A stretch of 64,000 nucleotides of DNA. Source: Pyrus communis. Lineage: Eukaryota; Streptophyta; Magnoliopsida; Rosales; Rosaceae. Below the pieces are notes generated by a model. The model was not told where the DNA came from and did no database searches. It saw nothing but the letters and a program-made list of their open reading frames with translations. The number at the start of each line of letters is the position of its first letter. Position 1 is the stretch's first letter. The stretch lies in contig NC_084819.1 of assembly GCF_963583255.1 (NCBI RefSeq), positions 21,693,460 through 21,757,459 of the forward strand, written 5' to 3'. Shown here in pieces: positions 52,434-64,000 of this stretch. A program made the position numbers and the translations under genes.

Positions 52434-55400
52434 AATCCTTTTTCGATCTGCTTGAAAATTAATTAGAGGACATTCCATGTTAAAAATAATATTGCTGGGA
52501 TAGCACCTTGAAATTGTACTGAATTCTTTATTTATGACTTTTGAGTGCTATTTGTTATTTCAGTATTGTATGTACAGTGTTGTTGGCATGCATGTTAATT
52601 TCCTTGAATAGTTAATCAAGTGGTGGTACTGTGACATTAAATTTAAATCACATTTACATACGCTAAAATAATCACATGATTGTCATTTACTTTTATGCTA
52701 TGGAAAACACGTTTTGTCGATCTTATATTCTTGCACCATGGAATTGGAAACCAAGTGAAGTGAAAAAAGCGAGTCCCCATGGGCCATGCTTGGTAAATCT
52801 TGTCCCCCTTGCAAGTTTGCAAATTGCAGTTGCTCGGCCTGCCCAAATCAAGGATACAAATCTTCTACCCGGGCAGCTAGTGGCAAGTAGATGATCAATT
52901 AAAGCTGTAAACGGGCCAAGTTTGCTAATGTGAGGGTGAACCAGACCAGAATCTAATCTCAAGATAACATTACACTTAATCATAATTAAACACGCTAAAC
53001 TAAACACTTTAGAAGAACATCATGCGAACTTAATTTGTAGTAGAAGAATCGCAATAATTTTTAATGAATATGAATTACTATACAGATATACGTATAGTAT
53101 TGAATTAAATCATAGCTAAGGCTAGGGAAACACAAGGATGGATACATTCAGCCTGCCCACCCAAATCAACAAGCTGGAATCTCATACATACACACACACA
53201 CACACACACACACAGAGTAATGTTAGGGAGACCAAGTTTTTAAACCAAATAATGTAATTGTTGATAATTAGATTATTAATTAAACGTCGATTTAATGTGC
53301 TTATTTCTTACTAGTAACACATCATTTATTTTGTAAATTTTGTTTAAAATTTTAATCCTCCTAACATTTACTATATACACACACATGCTCAGGTCAGGAA
53401 TGAAGGAAGGGGGAGGAGTTGGGTAGTGGTACACGTGGAAGACAGCCACCTTCAGTCACACGTAAAAGCATGACCCCATGATCCCATCCACGCTATATAT
53501 AATGCAGTAATTTGATTTATATATTTGAGTTCATGCATACATGTCCTTCTAGTTAATAAATGTAGAGCGAGCCAGTGTTATTAATAATTGATTCTCACAT
53601 ATATAATTACGCATGGTAAGGAAGGAAGAAGATCAACTCGGGCCCGGAGTACCAATCAGTGACAACCAACACTTAAATCTATTTTAGCTGTTGCTTTCAA
53701 ATTCTATCTTCAACTTCAAGAAATACATCTAAAGAAAGCTAAAAGAATTTAATTTTTTATTTTTCCTACTTTGTTTTATTCCATTTATTATTCAAAAGAA
53801 GACGAGAGGTTAAAAAGACTCTTTATGAATTTTTTTATTATTTCACAGTTTAACGTTAATTGTTACGTTATTATTATAAAATATTATAATAAAAATATAA
53901 AATGAAAAAGAATTTATATAGAATTTCACTTTTAAAAGATTATCTTTTTTTTTAACTTTTCTCAAAGAAGATTGAGGGAGAGGGATGTGGAACGAAGAGA
54001 TGGTGCATGGTAATGGCATGGTCAAAGGTCAAAAAAGTATGAATCCCAAACACAGAGTTTTTATTTATTTAATGGCTAGGGTTTTGGAGTTCGATGTGAA
54101 TTATTCTGTATAATAAATGGAGCAAATAATTTAGAGAGGAGAGGGATGAATGAATGAGTGATGAAAACCCCTGCCCCCTCCCCCCTCTCCCCTCTCCCCT
54201 CCCGAGAAAAGTAAAAGAGACGAGAATGAGCATTCCTAGGACCTGTTGGCTTTTGGGAGATTCTATTTGGAGGAGATATGTAAGAGTCAGTCTCACAGAC
54301 ACGCATACGCGCATGAGGCATGCATGGATTGCAGCTGCACAGCACCACCTGCCGGTGCAGGGTTTAATTATTTATTTTACCTTTTCGATGGACAAATGAA
54401 AAGCCCGAATTCCATCTCTGTCTCGCTCTCTCTCTCTGCTGTACTTAATTGACTTCTACATTAATTAGGTTCTTGTGGCCTGTTTACATGAGGAAGAAGG
54501 GTTCGCAATTTATAAGGGTCCCCCATTCATGGAATGAATAACCATTCAGTTCCTTGTTTCTGCATGCAATGCAAGCAGCATATACATAATAGATTAATGA
54601 AGGATGCTCGGTCAAATTCGAGGCCAAGGTTAATTTAAGAACTCGGTCGAGTTGCGGAAGAGTTAACAATCTAACTGTAATTAGGAAATGCTTTCTCAAA
54701 TTCTATCTTTCTAATTCTTCTCATTTCGTAATGTTTCGTAATCATGTATTTTTTAAGATGCCTTTTAAAGATCTACTCTTTAAAAATAACCAAATTATAA
54801 ATTCTGTGACTTTTCTACCAACGTTGTTATTATTTCAGTGATTATTAATTGAAAAACATAATTTCTCTATTCATTAGATGATCGTCATATGACTGGATTC
54901 CGACTTTGGTTCATTTTTATCAAAACTGATATTTTAAAATGACACATAAAACTCCAGTTCATATTGTCATGCAACATTACAAAATTAGAAGGATACAAAG
55001 AAAGTTTTTTTTGTTCCACTTATTTAAAAAGATTATTAGATGATCTTTTTAGCCACTCACACACTGTTGTTTTTAGTCCTATTGATAGTTTTTGTTTGAT
55101 TCATTTAAATCAATGACTAAAAAATAAATGTGTATGAAAAAAAGAATATGAATATTACGTTTTATGTAAAACTAACATATAATTAAGGAGAAAAAAAAAA
55201 AAAAAAAAAAGGCAAGACCGGATGGGATGGGAGGAAAAAGAGTATGGGAACGAGGGGTTGGACCCCTTTAGCTTTAGGAAACAAAAGTCTTGCTTTTCCT
55301 TAGGTGACATTGAATTAAAGCTCTACTTTAATGGAGGCCTCAGGCCGGGGTTGTAATATTTGCTGCATGGCATACCAAAAAAATATTTGCTGCATGGATA

Positions 55401-56529
55401 AAGGGTGCGAGAGAGAGAGAAATCTTTAACGCAGTGGGTGAGTGTGAAGCTTTGTGGTATTATTTCTAAGAAGGCACGGGTGCTCCGCTGATTTCTCCAA
55501 TGCGATCCCAGTTCCCACAGGGGCTTTTGGCTCTCTTTGAGACGAAAATTGATATAATATTTCTATAAATAAACATCTCCTCGATTTTCATGCCATGATT
55601 ATTTTTCTTATTTGTCGTATATCTTCATGCCACTCTTGTTAATTCCCCTTTGTATAATCCATCTTCGTTAGTTCATTTGTGGAACTACTAACTACAAAAG
55701 TGTGTATGGTTGGATGCAGAGATAAGGAAATGTTGTTTCGTCGAATTCTCTCTTTACAATTTATTTATGTTATTAACCGTAAGTTCACCATTGATCTTAT
55801 CTATATTTGTTTAGTTTCACAGTCCAACAACAAAAAAAACTTTCACAGCATGTATATTTCGAAGGAAAAATTATAATTGTTATCCACGAAACCGGCCAAA
55901 AGTGAAAATAATCCACATTCCACATTGTGTATACTTCGATGATTTCTTACCCTAAACCCTACATGAACAACACTTCCCAACTAATGTAACTGATATGTAT
56001 TATTGTATAAATGCACGTCATTCAATTAGTTTGGTCATGTACACATAGAGATTAACTTGTAGGATGCACTACTAGAAGTGTTAAAACTCCATCGATCTTT
56101 GCATTCAAATATATGAAATACATAGTTATGCAAAACTACAAATCTAGATTGTTGTTAATATATAAATCTTTCCGGGGATGCATTAGAATATTCTCAAGTT
56201 CCCAAAATTCATAGCAAAAGAGAAAAGTAGAGATCTCAGATGCTATTTCTGAACTTCAGATAGACCCTTGCAAAATTTGCATATAGTACGCCTACTGCAA
56301 ATTAAGTTAGTAACAAAACACCAAATTATAAAAATGCCTATCTTCCCTACCTAGCTGGCTAGGTGATCATCATCCAGTAATTAGCACAGATGCATAATGA
56401 AAAATCAAAATTAGGAAATTAGTTCCATATGTATACACCTTTTCTTAATCCACCCTATCCTAATACCAGACCAGTAACACGTCCTCCATCCGTCCATCCA
56501 TTTTAAACGTACGCACATTAATTTATGTG
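52434..56529. other. 4.1-kb intergenic region, no gene seen
   Basis: I found no frame with recognisable protein. Contents are simple sequences: (AC)n at about 53188-53214, a pyrimidine CCCCTCTCC tract at about 54171-54203, an A-run at about 55193-55210, and AT-rich DNA. Part may be BBM 3' flank. A distal regulatory role cannot be excluded from sequence. Confidence 0.5.
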
Positions 56530-58790
56530 TCATTCCAGACTGAAAGGAGCCATATTGTGAGTAGATGTTGGAACTGCTGTTGGCACCCAATTGTCATACT
56601 CGCTGCTTCCCTTCATCGACACACCTATTGATGAAACTGATGATGACTGTGGCGCCTGAACCGGAAGATAATACAAGCTCTTTGCATGATTATAAGCATC
56701 CGCAGTGGTAGTAGTACTACTTGAGCCAAACACATTTTCATAACCTAGCGCGGGCTTCACCTGATCATGATCGGAACTGCCATTTCCAAAAGCATTACTA
56801 TTATTCTCATGATCATTAGCTATAGCCGTCCCCATAGGGATTATATAGCCACCGTGATCTCCGGCAGTAGTACCATTATATACGACAGAATTAGAACCTG
56901 AGCTATGTTCCATAGAATCCGTAGAACTATTTCCCATGAGGTTGACTGGCTGAAAGAAATTGTGAGTACTTCCCAACTGAAGTAGTTGATGATGATGATC
57001 TTGTGGCTGATAAAAGCTTTGAGAATTAGTGTCTTGCTCTTGCTTGCACCAAACCCTCTGCCCGCCATTAGAATTATATGGCACTGATGAGTAATAATGC
57101 ATCCCAAAAGGCGGCACTGCGGCCTGATGGGCAACAGCGGTAGCGGCTTGGTTAAATGCAAGAGTTGGCCAGCCTACTCCAGTACCATAGACGTTATTTA
57201 TTCTCATTCCATGATGATCTCCATTTATCAGTTGCTGATGATATTGATCGAGACTATTACTAGTACTAGTATTCATCATCATCAGCTTTTCGCGTTGATC
57301 ATCCGTCGTTGATCTGTTGTGTCCGTCAGCCAGTAGAGTCATCTCGTGCAGATGCTGGTGATGTGCCTGCTCAACGTCTTTCAGTCGCTTCGCAGCACCA
57401 CCAATGGGCAATGTGCTGCTCTCCAGAATCGACTTCACGTCGTATCTAGTCATGTCAAAGTTTGTTACTGCATTAAGTCCCCGGAATTTTATGGCTGCGA
57501 TGTCATATGCCTCTGCTGCTTCCTCCTGGGTACCTGAATATATAAATGGAAATTCATTAGGAAATTATGAAGTAAAAAGCTAATTATCATCAGTACCTTA
57601 ATTAATTACAAGGTCAAATTAAAATTAATATTGCAGGAAAAAGAAATTAAACTTACTGAATGTTCCAAGGTAGAGATCTTTGTTCCCTGCTACTCTTCCA
57701 ATCCTTGCTTGCCATCTCCCATGCTGGTGGTGCCTGTTGCACATGCAACCAAATTAATTACATAAACAAACTATATGCAAGTAATTATAAGGCATACTTG
57801 TAACATGCATATAAATACCAATCTATAATTTGATGACTGAATGCTGCTCAAACTTAGGGCCTCCATGTACTTTCAAATCGATAACACATTTAACTACATC
57901 ACATGCATTCTATGTTGCATTACCTTGTCACTCCTCGATAAATGGATGCACCACGAGAAAACCCACTACTCTTCCTGCAACAAGAAAATTCATTGAGTAC
58001 ATGGGCGGAGCCAATGAAGGCTTACTGGGGGCAGATGCCCTCACTCAAGTAATTCATTTGTTCAGTTGCAGACTAGAGTTATATAATATACACGTGTTAT
58101 CTTTGAAGAAAATATACGTATCTAATATCCAACATACCTTCATACTACTTATACTCTATATCAAATATTATGAGTAAAAGTGCTCTTACTCTATCATTCA
58201 AACTTAAAAACTCCTCTCCTGCCTATCATGTATTAATATTTTTCTCATCATTTTTCCACTTTCCACTACTATACTGAAATTTTTGTAACATGGAATTGTG
58301 ATATATCATCATTTGAAAGCATCCTTATTATCATATTGAGTATAAGCCATACTATAATAAAGTTTTCTTAGTTAATTTTTGGGATGCCCCACTAAAAGAA
58401 ATTTGTAGCTTCGTCCCTGACCTGAACCGTCTATTTTTTAAGTCTCAATCATAGATCATCCTTGCAAAAATTTAAATCACTCCAAAACTATTTGCCTATT
58501 TAATTGTCACGATGAAATCTCATTGTTTTTAATAGAAAGTGTTCGTCAATTTCTTTGAATTCAATTAGATGTCTCAAATATTTCTAATTTGACTAATATT
58601 TTGCAAGAATGATCTATGAGGTGCAACTTAAAAAATAAATAGTTGGGATCATTGAAGTTTGATGTAGTGTAGGTAGGTTTTCTTAGTTGATTTTCAAGAT
58701 GCCCCACTAAAAGAAATTTGTAGCTCCATCCCTGATTGAGTACATATAATTAAATCGTCAATTTCATTATAATTAATCTGCCCCAAGACG

Positions 58791-58836
<46 letters not shown>

Positions 58837-61229
58837 ATATATATGTATGTATGTATGTACGTACCTTCGCAAAGATGCAACATATTCCTGCCTTGTCATG
58901 TGCTTCATTTCATCTACCTCTTTCTCATAGTTGCTAATCTGGCATTAGTTCAAATTATATTAGAAAGCTTAAAGGTTGTCCATGCATCACGATTATCAGA
59001 TAATAATTAATGAAAGACATGCATGCATCTATAATTTCACAACGGCGAACAATATACGATTAATGATACTTAATTTTCTGGGATTAACTTCCGTAAAAAA
59101 TTAATATCAGTTGGGAGTGTATATACAACTATTTTTTTAAATATAGTCGAAACACTTTCCCCAGTTTCCAAGCTAACCTAAGCGCGCATATCAATACCAA
59201 TGGCCGACATTGAGCAGATTTTGTTGCGCAAACAAAATAGGCAACATGATCAATCGACACACATGAATCCTTTTAATTATTTTTTTGCATAGAGAGTTCT
59301 TTATTTAATTTTTTTATTACGTTTTGTAACTCACCGGGAAGTTGGTAGTGGTTGTAGTACCCCAATATTTCAATGCTGCTAGGTCATAAGCTCTTGCGGC
59401 CTTTTCTTCCTTGTCATAACCACCTATGGATTAAGGATTGAATTAATTATTCAGATCCATCAAAAGAAACGGAAGATCCGGAAAGGTGAAAAATCCATTT
59501 GAAGAAAGGCATAGACCTTTAAACTGTACGTACCCAGATAAACTGCAAATTAAAGAGGATTGAGATGGAAAGGCGGCCCAGATCAAGAAACGCACAAAAG
59601 AAAAGCAGCACTATTAGTTAAAGAAAAACATGATATGCGTGATGTATCTTTAAATTAAATAAATAAAAAAACTTCAAACGAAATAATCATTTTTTTTTTC
59701 CCTAAAAGATCCAACAATTAAATTAAAATGGACTGTGTACCTTGCCGTCCCTTTCGAGTTTGTCCCTCTCTTCGGCAACTATTATCCCACAAATGAGCTT
59801 CATATCTACCTGTCCATCTGTGCCTGTTTGTACGCATAGATTGAAACGAGTAGAACCTTATTCATTTAACGCATTGAACCCCCAAAATCCAAAAATTAAT
59901 TAAAATGAGTAAATGAATGAAATAAGAAAAAAAATTAGAAACCTGGTTACACCACGGTATATAGAAGTTCTCTGTCCAAATGTATCAATGGACTTTCTGG
60001 GCACGGCCTCAATAGCAGTAGCAATACTAGTCTGGTTATCGATCCCAGACTGAGTAGTCACTGCGGGGGCAGCGGTCCTAATAATTGCCTGCTTATTATT
60101 ATCTCGATCTCGATCTGACGAACAGGTTTGATCTCCGGCCGTAGTAGCACCTGCAGTACTCATCGAAAGCGAAAGAGTCTGTGCACTGCTAATACTAGTA
60201 CTTGTGTTGGAGACACCGATGCCATTAATATCGCTCTTGTTCATCTCTTGCAGCTGGGGTGCTGGTTGATTCCTCAGCCATGTCTTGATCATTGAAAGCC
60301 CAATATTCGAGCTGCTGCTGTTGATATTAATGTTACCGACTGCACCGTCTCCGTTTATGACATTTGTGGGATCGGAAATCTCTAACGGAAGCTGCAAAGA
60401 AGAGGCTGTTCTGGAGAAGATGTTGTCGGTAGTATTAGTACTGGCGGTGTTTTTATTATTGCATGCATGCGCAGAACTAATGCTACTCTGGATATGATCG
60501 TGATGATCCGCAATGAAAGAGTGTCGGCCCAGGAAGTTTTCGAGCTTTGGCTGCTGCTGATGACGATATTGATGGTTTTCAAGGTTTAGGGTATTGCATG
60601 AGTTACTGCTTCCCATAAGCATAGAGAGGTGGTCTGATGTGAACTTGTAGTTGGTGCTATCCGGTGAGTTCATATTCCAATCTGCACCTGCTACAAATAT
60701 GGTAAACCAAATTAACAATTTACAAATTAATTCAACAACTATATGAATGGTGAAAACTAGCTCTAGGAAAAAAAGAAATGAAAGAAAAAGTCATTCATCC
60801 AAAAAAGAATAAAGAACAGAAATGGTGTTTAATATTATATGGAGGAGGAGGAGGGGGGGGGGGGGGGGGGGTGGTTAGGGTTTTGTTAAGAGTTGATAAA
60901 CCTTGGGAGTTGAACGCAGCTTGATGAAGCATCCCAAAAGATGTGGGGAGGTGGTTGAGAGAATGATGATTAGGAGCAGTAGGAGTAGCAGATGTGTCGT
61001 CATGAGAATTAGTGAGATCAAAGAAGTCTCCGGAGGCATCGGTACCGGAGATTTCATCCGAGTACTTAGAGCGGAGGCGAGAGACTAGTGTGGTGGTCTG
61101 GTCAGATAAGTCGTGATGATCTTGGCCGTGCTGCTGATGATGATGATCAGCACCCTCAGATATCGTTGGATCAGCCGGAACTACTTCTTGAGGGGAAAGA
61201 GAGAAACCCAACCAGTTCATGGAACCCAT
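56530..61229 (-). CDS. BBM: BABY BOOM-type AP2 transcription factor (AIL/PLT clade)
   Basis: AINTEGUMENTA-like factors bind DNA through two AP2 domains. BBM/PLT members promote embryo and root-meristem identity. Nine phase-checked exons (61229-60902, 60687-59943, 59823-59741, 59542-59534, 59423-59335, 58938-58865, 57974-57924, 57733-57657, 57533-56530) give about 819 residues, longer than the 584 I recall for Arabidopsis BBM. Motifs in order: [11 protein letters not shown] (about 5-15), [22 protein letters not shown] (the bbm-1-like motif), [16 protein letters not shown] opening AP2 R1 (about 350), [20 protein letters not shown], linker [20 protein letters not shown], and AP2 R2 from [20 protein letters not shown] to [12 protein letters not shown]. 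Extra length is in His/Asn/Ser/Thr-rich flanks. No miR172 site is expected in this clade. PLT2 or AIL5 are less likely alternatives. Confidence 0.9.
58003..58734. mobile_element. 732-bp insertion in BBM intron 6 with 11-bp target duplication
   Basis: ATTGAGTACAT flanks both sides (57992-58002 and 58735-58745). The ends are short imperfect inverted repeats (GGGCGGAGCCA at the left, TAGCTCCATCCC at the right). A 9-11-bp duplication suggests a Mutator-like non-autonomous element. The right-end phrase GATGCCCCACTAAAAGAAAT also occurs internally at about 58381, so the element carries a second copy of its own end. There is no coding sequence. Confidence 0.75.
58424..58662. mobile_element. Foldback MITE nested in the BBM intron element
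   Basis: Left arm TATTTTTTAAGT...CATAGATCATCCTTGCAAAA (about 58430-58471) is repeated inverted as TTTTGCAAGAATGATCTATG...ACTTAAAAAATAAATA (about 58601-58641). The arms are about 45-50 bp and the loop is AT-rich. It lies between the two copies of the outer element's end sequence. A target duplication was not resolved. Confidence 0.65.
58796..58860. repeat. (TA)n/(GTAT)n compound microsatellite in BBM intron
   Basis: A TA run followed by GTATGTAT repeats directly abuts the donor of exon 6, whose last exon base is 58865 on the minus strand. The donor reads GTACGTACATAC. Confidence 0.85.
59534..59542 (-). other. 9-nt micro-exon (VYL) of BBM
   Basis: TTTATCTGG is flanked by TTGCAG and GTACGT on the minus strand. 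It joins CAA-G to GT-GGT, giving GRQ-VYL-GGY in the first AP2 domain. Without it the R1 domain loses three core beta-strand residues but stays in frame. This micro-exon is a known hallmark of AINTEGUMENTA-class genes. Confidence 0.9.
60841..60871. repeat. (GGA)n then 19-nt G run in BBM intron 1
   Basis: GGAGGAGGAGGA precedes an uninterrupted G run (60853-60871). It lies in intron 1 and is a C run on the transcribed sense strand. It could fold as a G-quadruplex on the plus strand and is prone to length error in sequencing. Confidence 0.85.
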
Positions 61230-64000
61230 CTCAAAATTATTCTATGTAGCTATATATACATATATACATATATATATATATATATTGATTAATGGTTTGA
61301 GTTAAAGAAAAGAGACGATCAGACAGCTAGTACTCCATGCATGAAGAAGAAGAAGATGAAGTAGCCAACTGGTTGAGGAACAACTATTGTTTAAAGCGAG
61401 AAGAGTCCATTTCCATGGTGGTATGTGGGTATAATCTCTATTGGGACTCAAAGGGAGAAGAGGAAAGGTCAAAAATTTGTAGACATAGAATTAATTGAAA
61501 TGACTCTCATTTCTTCCAAAGCAATTATATATTTCAATATTTTTAACACACGCTCTCTTTCCCTTCCACTTCTCTCTTTCACACGTACGGGCGCCTCGGC
61601 CTCTAACTCTTGTTTATAGAAGACAAGGGCAAGAGCACTTTGCTGGATCTTTTATTTGACTCATAAGTATAGGAGCTGGGGGTGGTGGAGAGGGGTGATA
61701 CTGTAATTTTGCATTAAACCCTTAGTTAACTGGTTAATATCCAAAAACACAAAATGACCTAGTGGTGGATTGGATTTTCTTTTCCATCTTGTGCGTCCAT
61801 TTTTATCTTTATCTTTTTTATTGTACCGCAGTTAGAATGAGTATGATATTTACATTTAGAAATTAAGTAGTCTGAGTTTGATACCCAATTCCTTATATAT
61901 AGGTATCACACATACTAAAACTACTATGAAAAGTTTAAGATCTTCCACAATGAACGGAGAAAGTGAGTGTGATACCAATAAATTAAGCTCATGCAAGAAT
62001 CACACCCCTACAGTGCGCTAAAAAAAAATAAAAAATTAGTGTGATACTAATAAATTGAACTCATGAGACTACGATACTTATAAACTAGTAGGTTCTAAAG
62101 TATAAGTCTAATAATTATTAAACTCACATTAGTGTACCAGTAGTGTTATAGTTTATGTGTAACACTATTGTTGATTCAACATATTAGTATCATACTCATA
62201 AATTTAATATATTAAACTCATAATTTAATATATTAGTATTACACTCAAATTTTTCGACCTATTATATGAGTGTGATTCTTATATCGCTATTAAGACACAA
62301 ATGAAAATCAGCTGCCAAGATCACCAAATGAGTTAATATATTAATTTATAGATTTTTTTTATTTTTATAATTGGACCTATATATCAATAATTGCTTGCTA
62401 AGTTTTGACTAAAAAGTGAGAAATAACAAAACTAATAAAAAGGTACACGTACGAGAGTAAGAAAAAAATATTATTATTAAATTGAATTTTAATGAACTCC
62501 ATTACAATTGTATACTACATTAGAAATGAATGTATATATTAATTTAACCGTTTAGGTGTTCGTATATCCAAAATTGGTATTGTGTATATCTCACAAGTGG
62601 CTATTATATATTTTGGATACAAGATAGTTCAAATTAAGTTACTATAATTGTAAGAGATTATGAGACTAACACATGCATGGGTCTCATATTATATATAAAT
62701 ACACAATATATTCACATATATATATATATATATGTGTTAATTTATATACAAGTAAGACTATGACCGTGTGTGCTTTCAATCTTAAAACAATTAAAGTAAA
62801 CACATACATACAGTACATATTATATTGTTCCTTTCTTGCAAGCTGTTCATGATCAAATTTCCTTTTCCCCTTGTCTTTAGACATGAAATACTTGAAATAT
62901 AAAATATATGTTGATTCTTGAAAGTGATAGATTGTCTTGGCATATAGGATTTTTTTTCTTTAACACATTATATGTCAAGTTCAAAATTTTTATATTTTTT
63001 TTAATCTAGATTAGAGTTAATATTCATTGTAACAAATAAAAAAGAATCACAACTATAATATATAGGTCCAGCTTCAACACTATCATTTGATATTAGAGTA
63101 CTTTAGTAAGATACGAAAAAATTCTTATTTTCAATTTTAATCATTTATTTATCGTATCATTATGCTACGCAACATTAAAAAAATTTCATATGTTAAATGG
63201 ATTTGGTTTATAATCTTTCTAATCTCTTTTAAGTTCCTTTCTGATGACCGACGTCGAAGTGTGACAAAAAACTCACACGCAGAAACAGCCCCCTTCCACG
63301 CCCATTTATTCATGCCCACTTGGACATGTGTCATTTCATCATGCATGTTTGTCAGATATAATATTATGGAAATTAAATCAGATCACTCTCAATCAGGATT
63401 CGACCTCCTCCTTCCACCACCAACCACCTATTCTTTCTCGCCCTTTTCGTTTCATTCATTTCACTGCAATTCCCTGCCTCTACCTCTGCCAATGCCTGCA
63501 GCACATCTGCTTTCTCTCTCTCTTCTTCTACTTTTTGACTCTGAGTCTCTGCCGCCTACAAACAAATACACCCATAACTTTTTCACATTCCATCCATATC
63601 ACGTTATTTAACTACATATTATGCCTTTAATATCTTCAAAGAAGATGTCAAAATATACACATCAATTATATTAGTAAAAAAAAATCACACTAATATTCTC
63701 CAAAGGAAGTGCCAAATCCTATATGGCGATGACATGAATTGGCAGCAAAAGATTTTTTTTTTATCAATTATTAAATATATTTTATTAATTTTTAATTAGT
63801 TTAATCATTTATTATAATTAATGTTGAGTTTATCTATAGAATTATCCTATATATTTCTTCTTTTCAATCAAAAAAGGTGAACAGACTACTGATTAAACTT
63901 TAAATGTCTTTTATTAAATTTTAATTAGTTTAATAATTTATTTTATAAAATAATAATTTAATTTGATAAGAACAAAACTTAAAAAAATGTTAAAGTACTA
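61230..64000. other. BBM upstream region, no gene seen
   Basis: The BBM 5' UTR and promoter are expected at the left, including a (TA)n run at about 61254-61285. The rest is AT-rich with short frames that I do not recognise on either strand. A pyrimidine-rich stretch lies at about 63395-63550. No transposon ends were found. Confidence 0.5.

Noticed and set aside
54154..54399. C/T-rich frame and CCCCTCTCC tract considered as a gene or structured RNA.
   Set aside because: The frames on both strands come from simple sequence, and I could not find a paired structure or conserved motif by eye.
57830..58177. A 115-codon frame on the plus strand opposite BBM.
   Set aside because: It spans a BBM exon in antisense and the inserted intron element, so it is not a plausible gene.
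63162..63611. A 149-codon plus-strand frame near the right end.
   Set aside because: The composition is that of AT-rich and pyrimidine-rich non-coding DNA (long Leu/Ser/Pro runs), and no domain or start context supports it.

Overview
The window is nuclear DNA of a eudicot plant. It holds ten intron-rich genes with GT-AG introns, AT-rich non-coding DNA, plant transposons, and site II and telo-box promoter words in front of housekeeping genes. The gene set resembles woody eudicots and I suspect Rosaceae, but the sequence alone does not prove the family. I translated and spliced each gene by eye. Exon joins quoted as phase-checked gave an uninterrupted frame across the whole coding sequence.

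Layout, left to right. 1-2290: edge of a degenerate tandem array with a unit of about 340 bp. 2886-7446 (-): LUC7-like U1 snRNP splicing factor. 7758-10348 (+): EMC10, divergent from LUC7 across a 311-bp gap. 10.7-12.15 kb (-): broken F-box gene with a Tourist-like MITE inside it. 12684-13034: a second MITE. 13353-17115 (-): calreticulin-3. 18554-20108 (-): mitochondrial acyl carrier protein. 20315-21405: internally deleted Harbinger element in the shared upstream region of the next gene. 21589-25094 (+): DHRS7-like short-chain dehydrogenase. 25519-34514 (-): complete DICER-LIKE 2. 36428-39498 (-): plastid release factor 2 (HCF109/PrfB type). 40.15-45.39 kb: decayed LINE split by a 3.0-kb PIF/Harbinger element with a TTA target duplication. 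45608-47085 (+): ribosomal protein eL38. 48279-52433 (+): LCAT4-like phospholipase. 52.4-56.5 kb: no gene seen. 56530-61229 (-): BABY BOOM-type two-AP2-domain factor. 61.2-64 kb: no gene seen.

The genes do not form one pathway. They cover splicing (LUC7), ER membrane insertion and glycoprotein quality control (EMC10, CRT3), mitochondrial fatty acid/lipoate synthesis (mtACP), redox/lipid metabolism (SDR, LCAT4), plastid translation (RF2), cytosolic translation (eL38), small-RNA silencing (DCL2) and embryogenic or meristem identity (BBM). From memory, DCL2, the SDR and LUC7 are near neighbours on Arabidopsis chromosome 3, while BBM sits beside a second LUC7 gene on chromosome 5. The window therefore looks like an ancestral block that was later duplicated and thinned in Arabidopsis.

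I found no undescribed biological system. The most unusual material is a Harbinger pair (a larger, now defective coding element and a deletion derivative 21 kb away) with G-box-bearing subterminal repeats, nested insertions in a LINE and in a BBM intron, and an ER-retention signal in CRT3 built across a junction with a 12-nt last coding exon.
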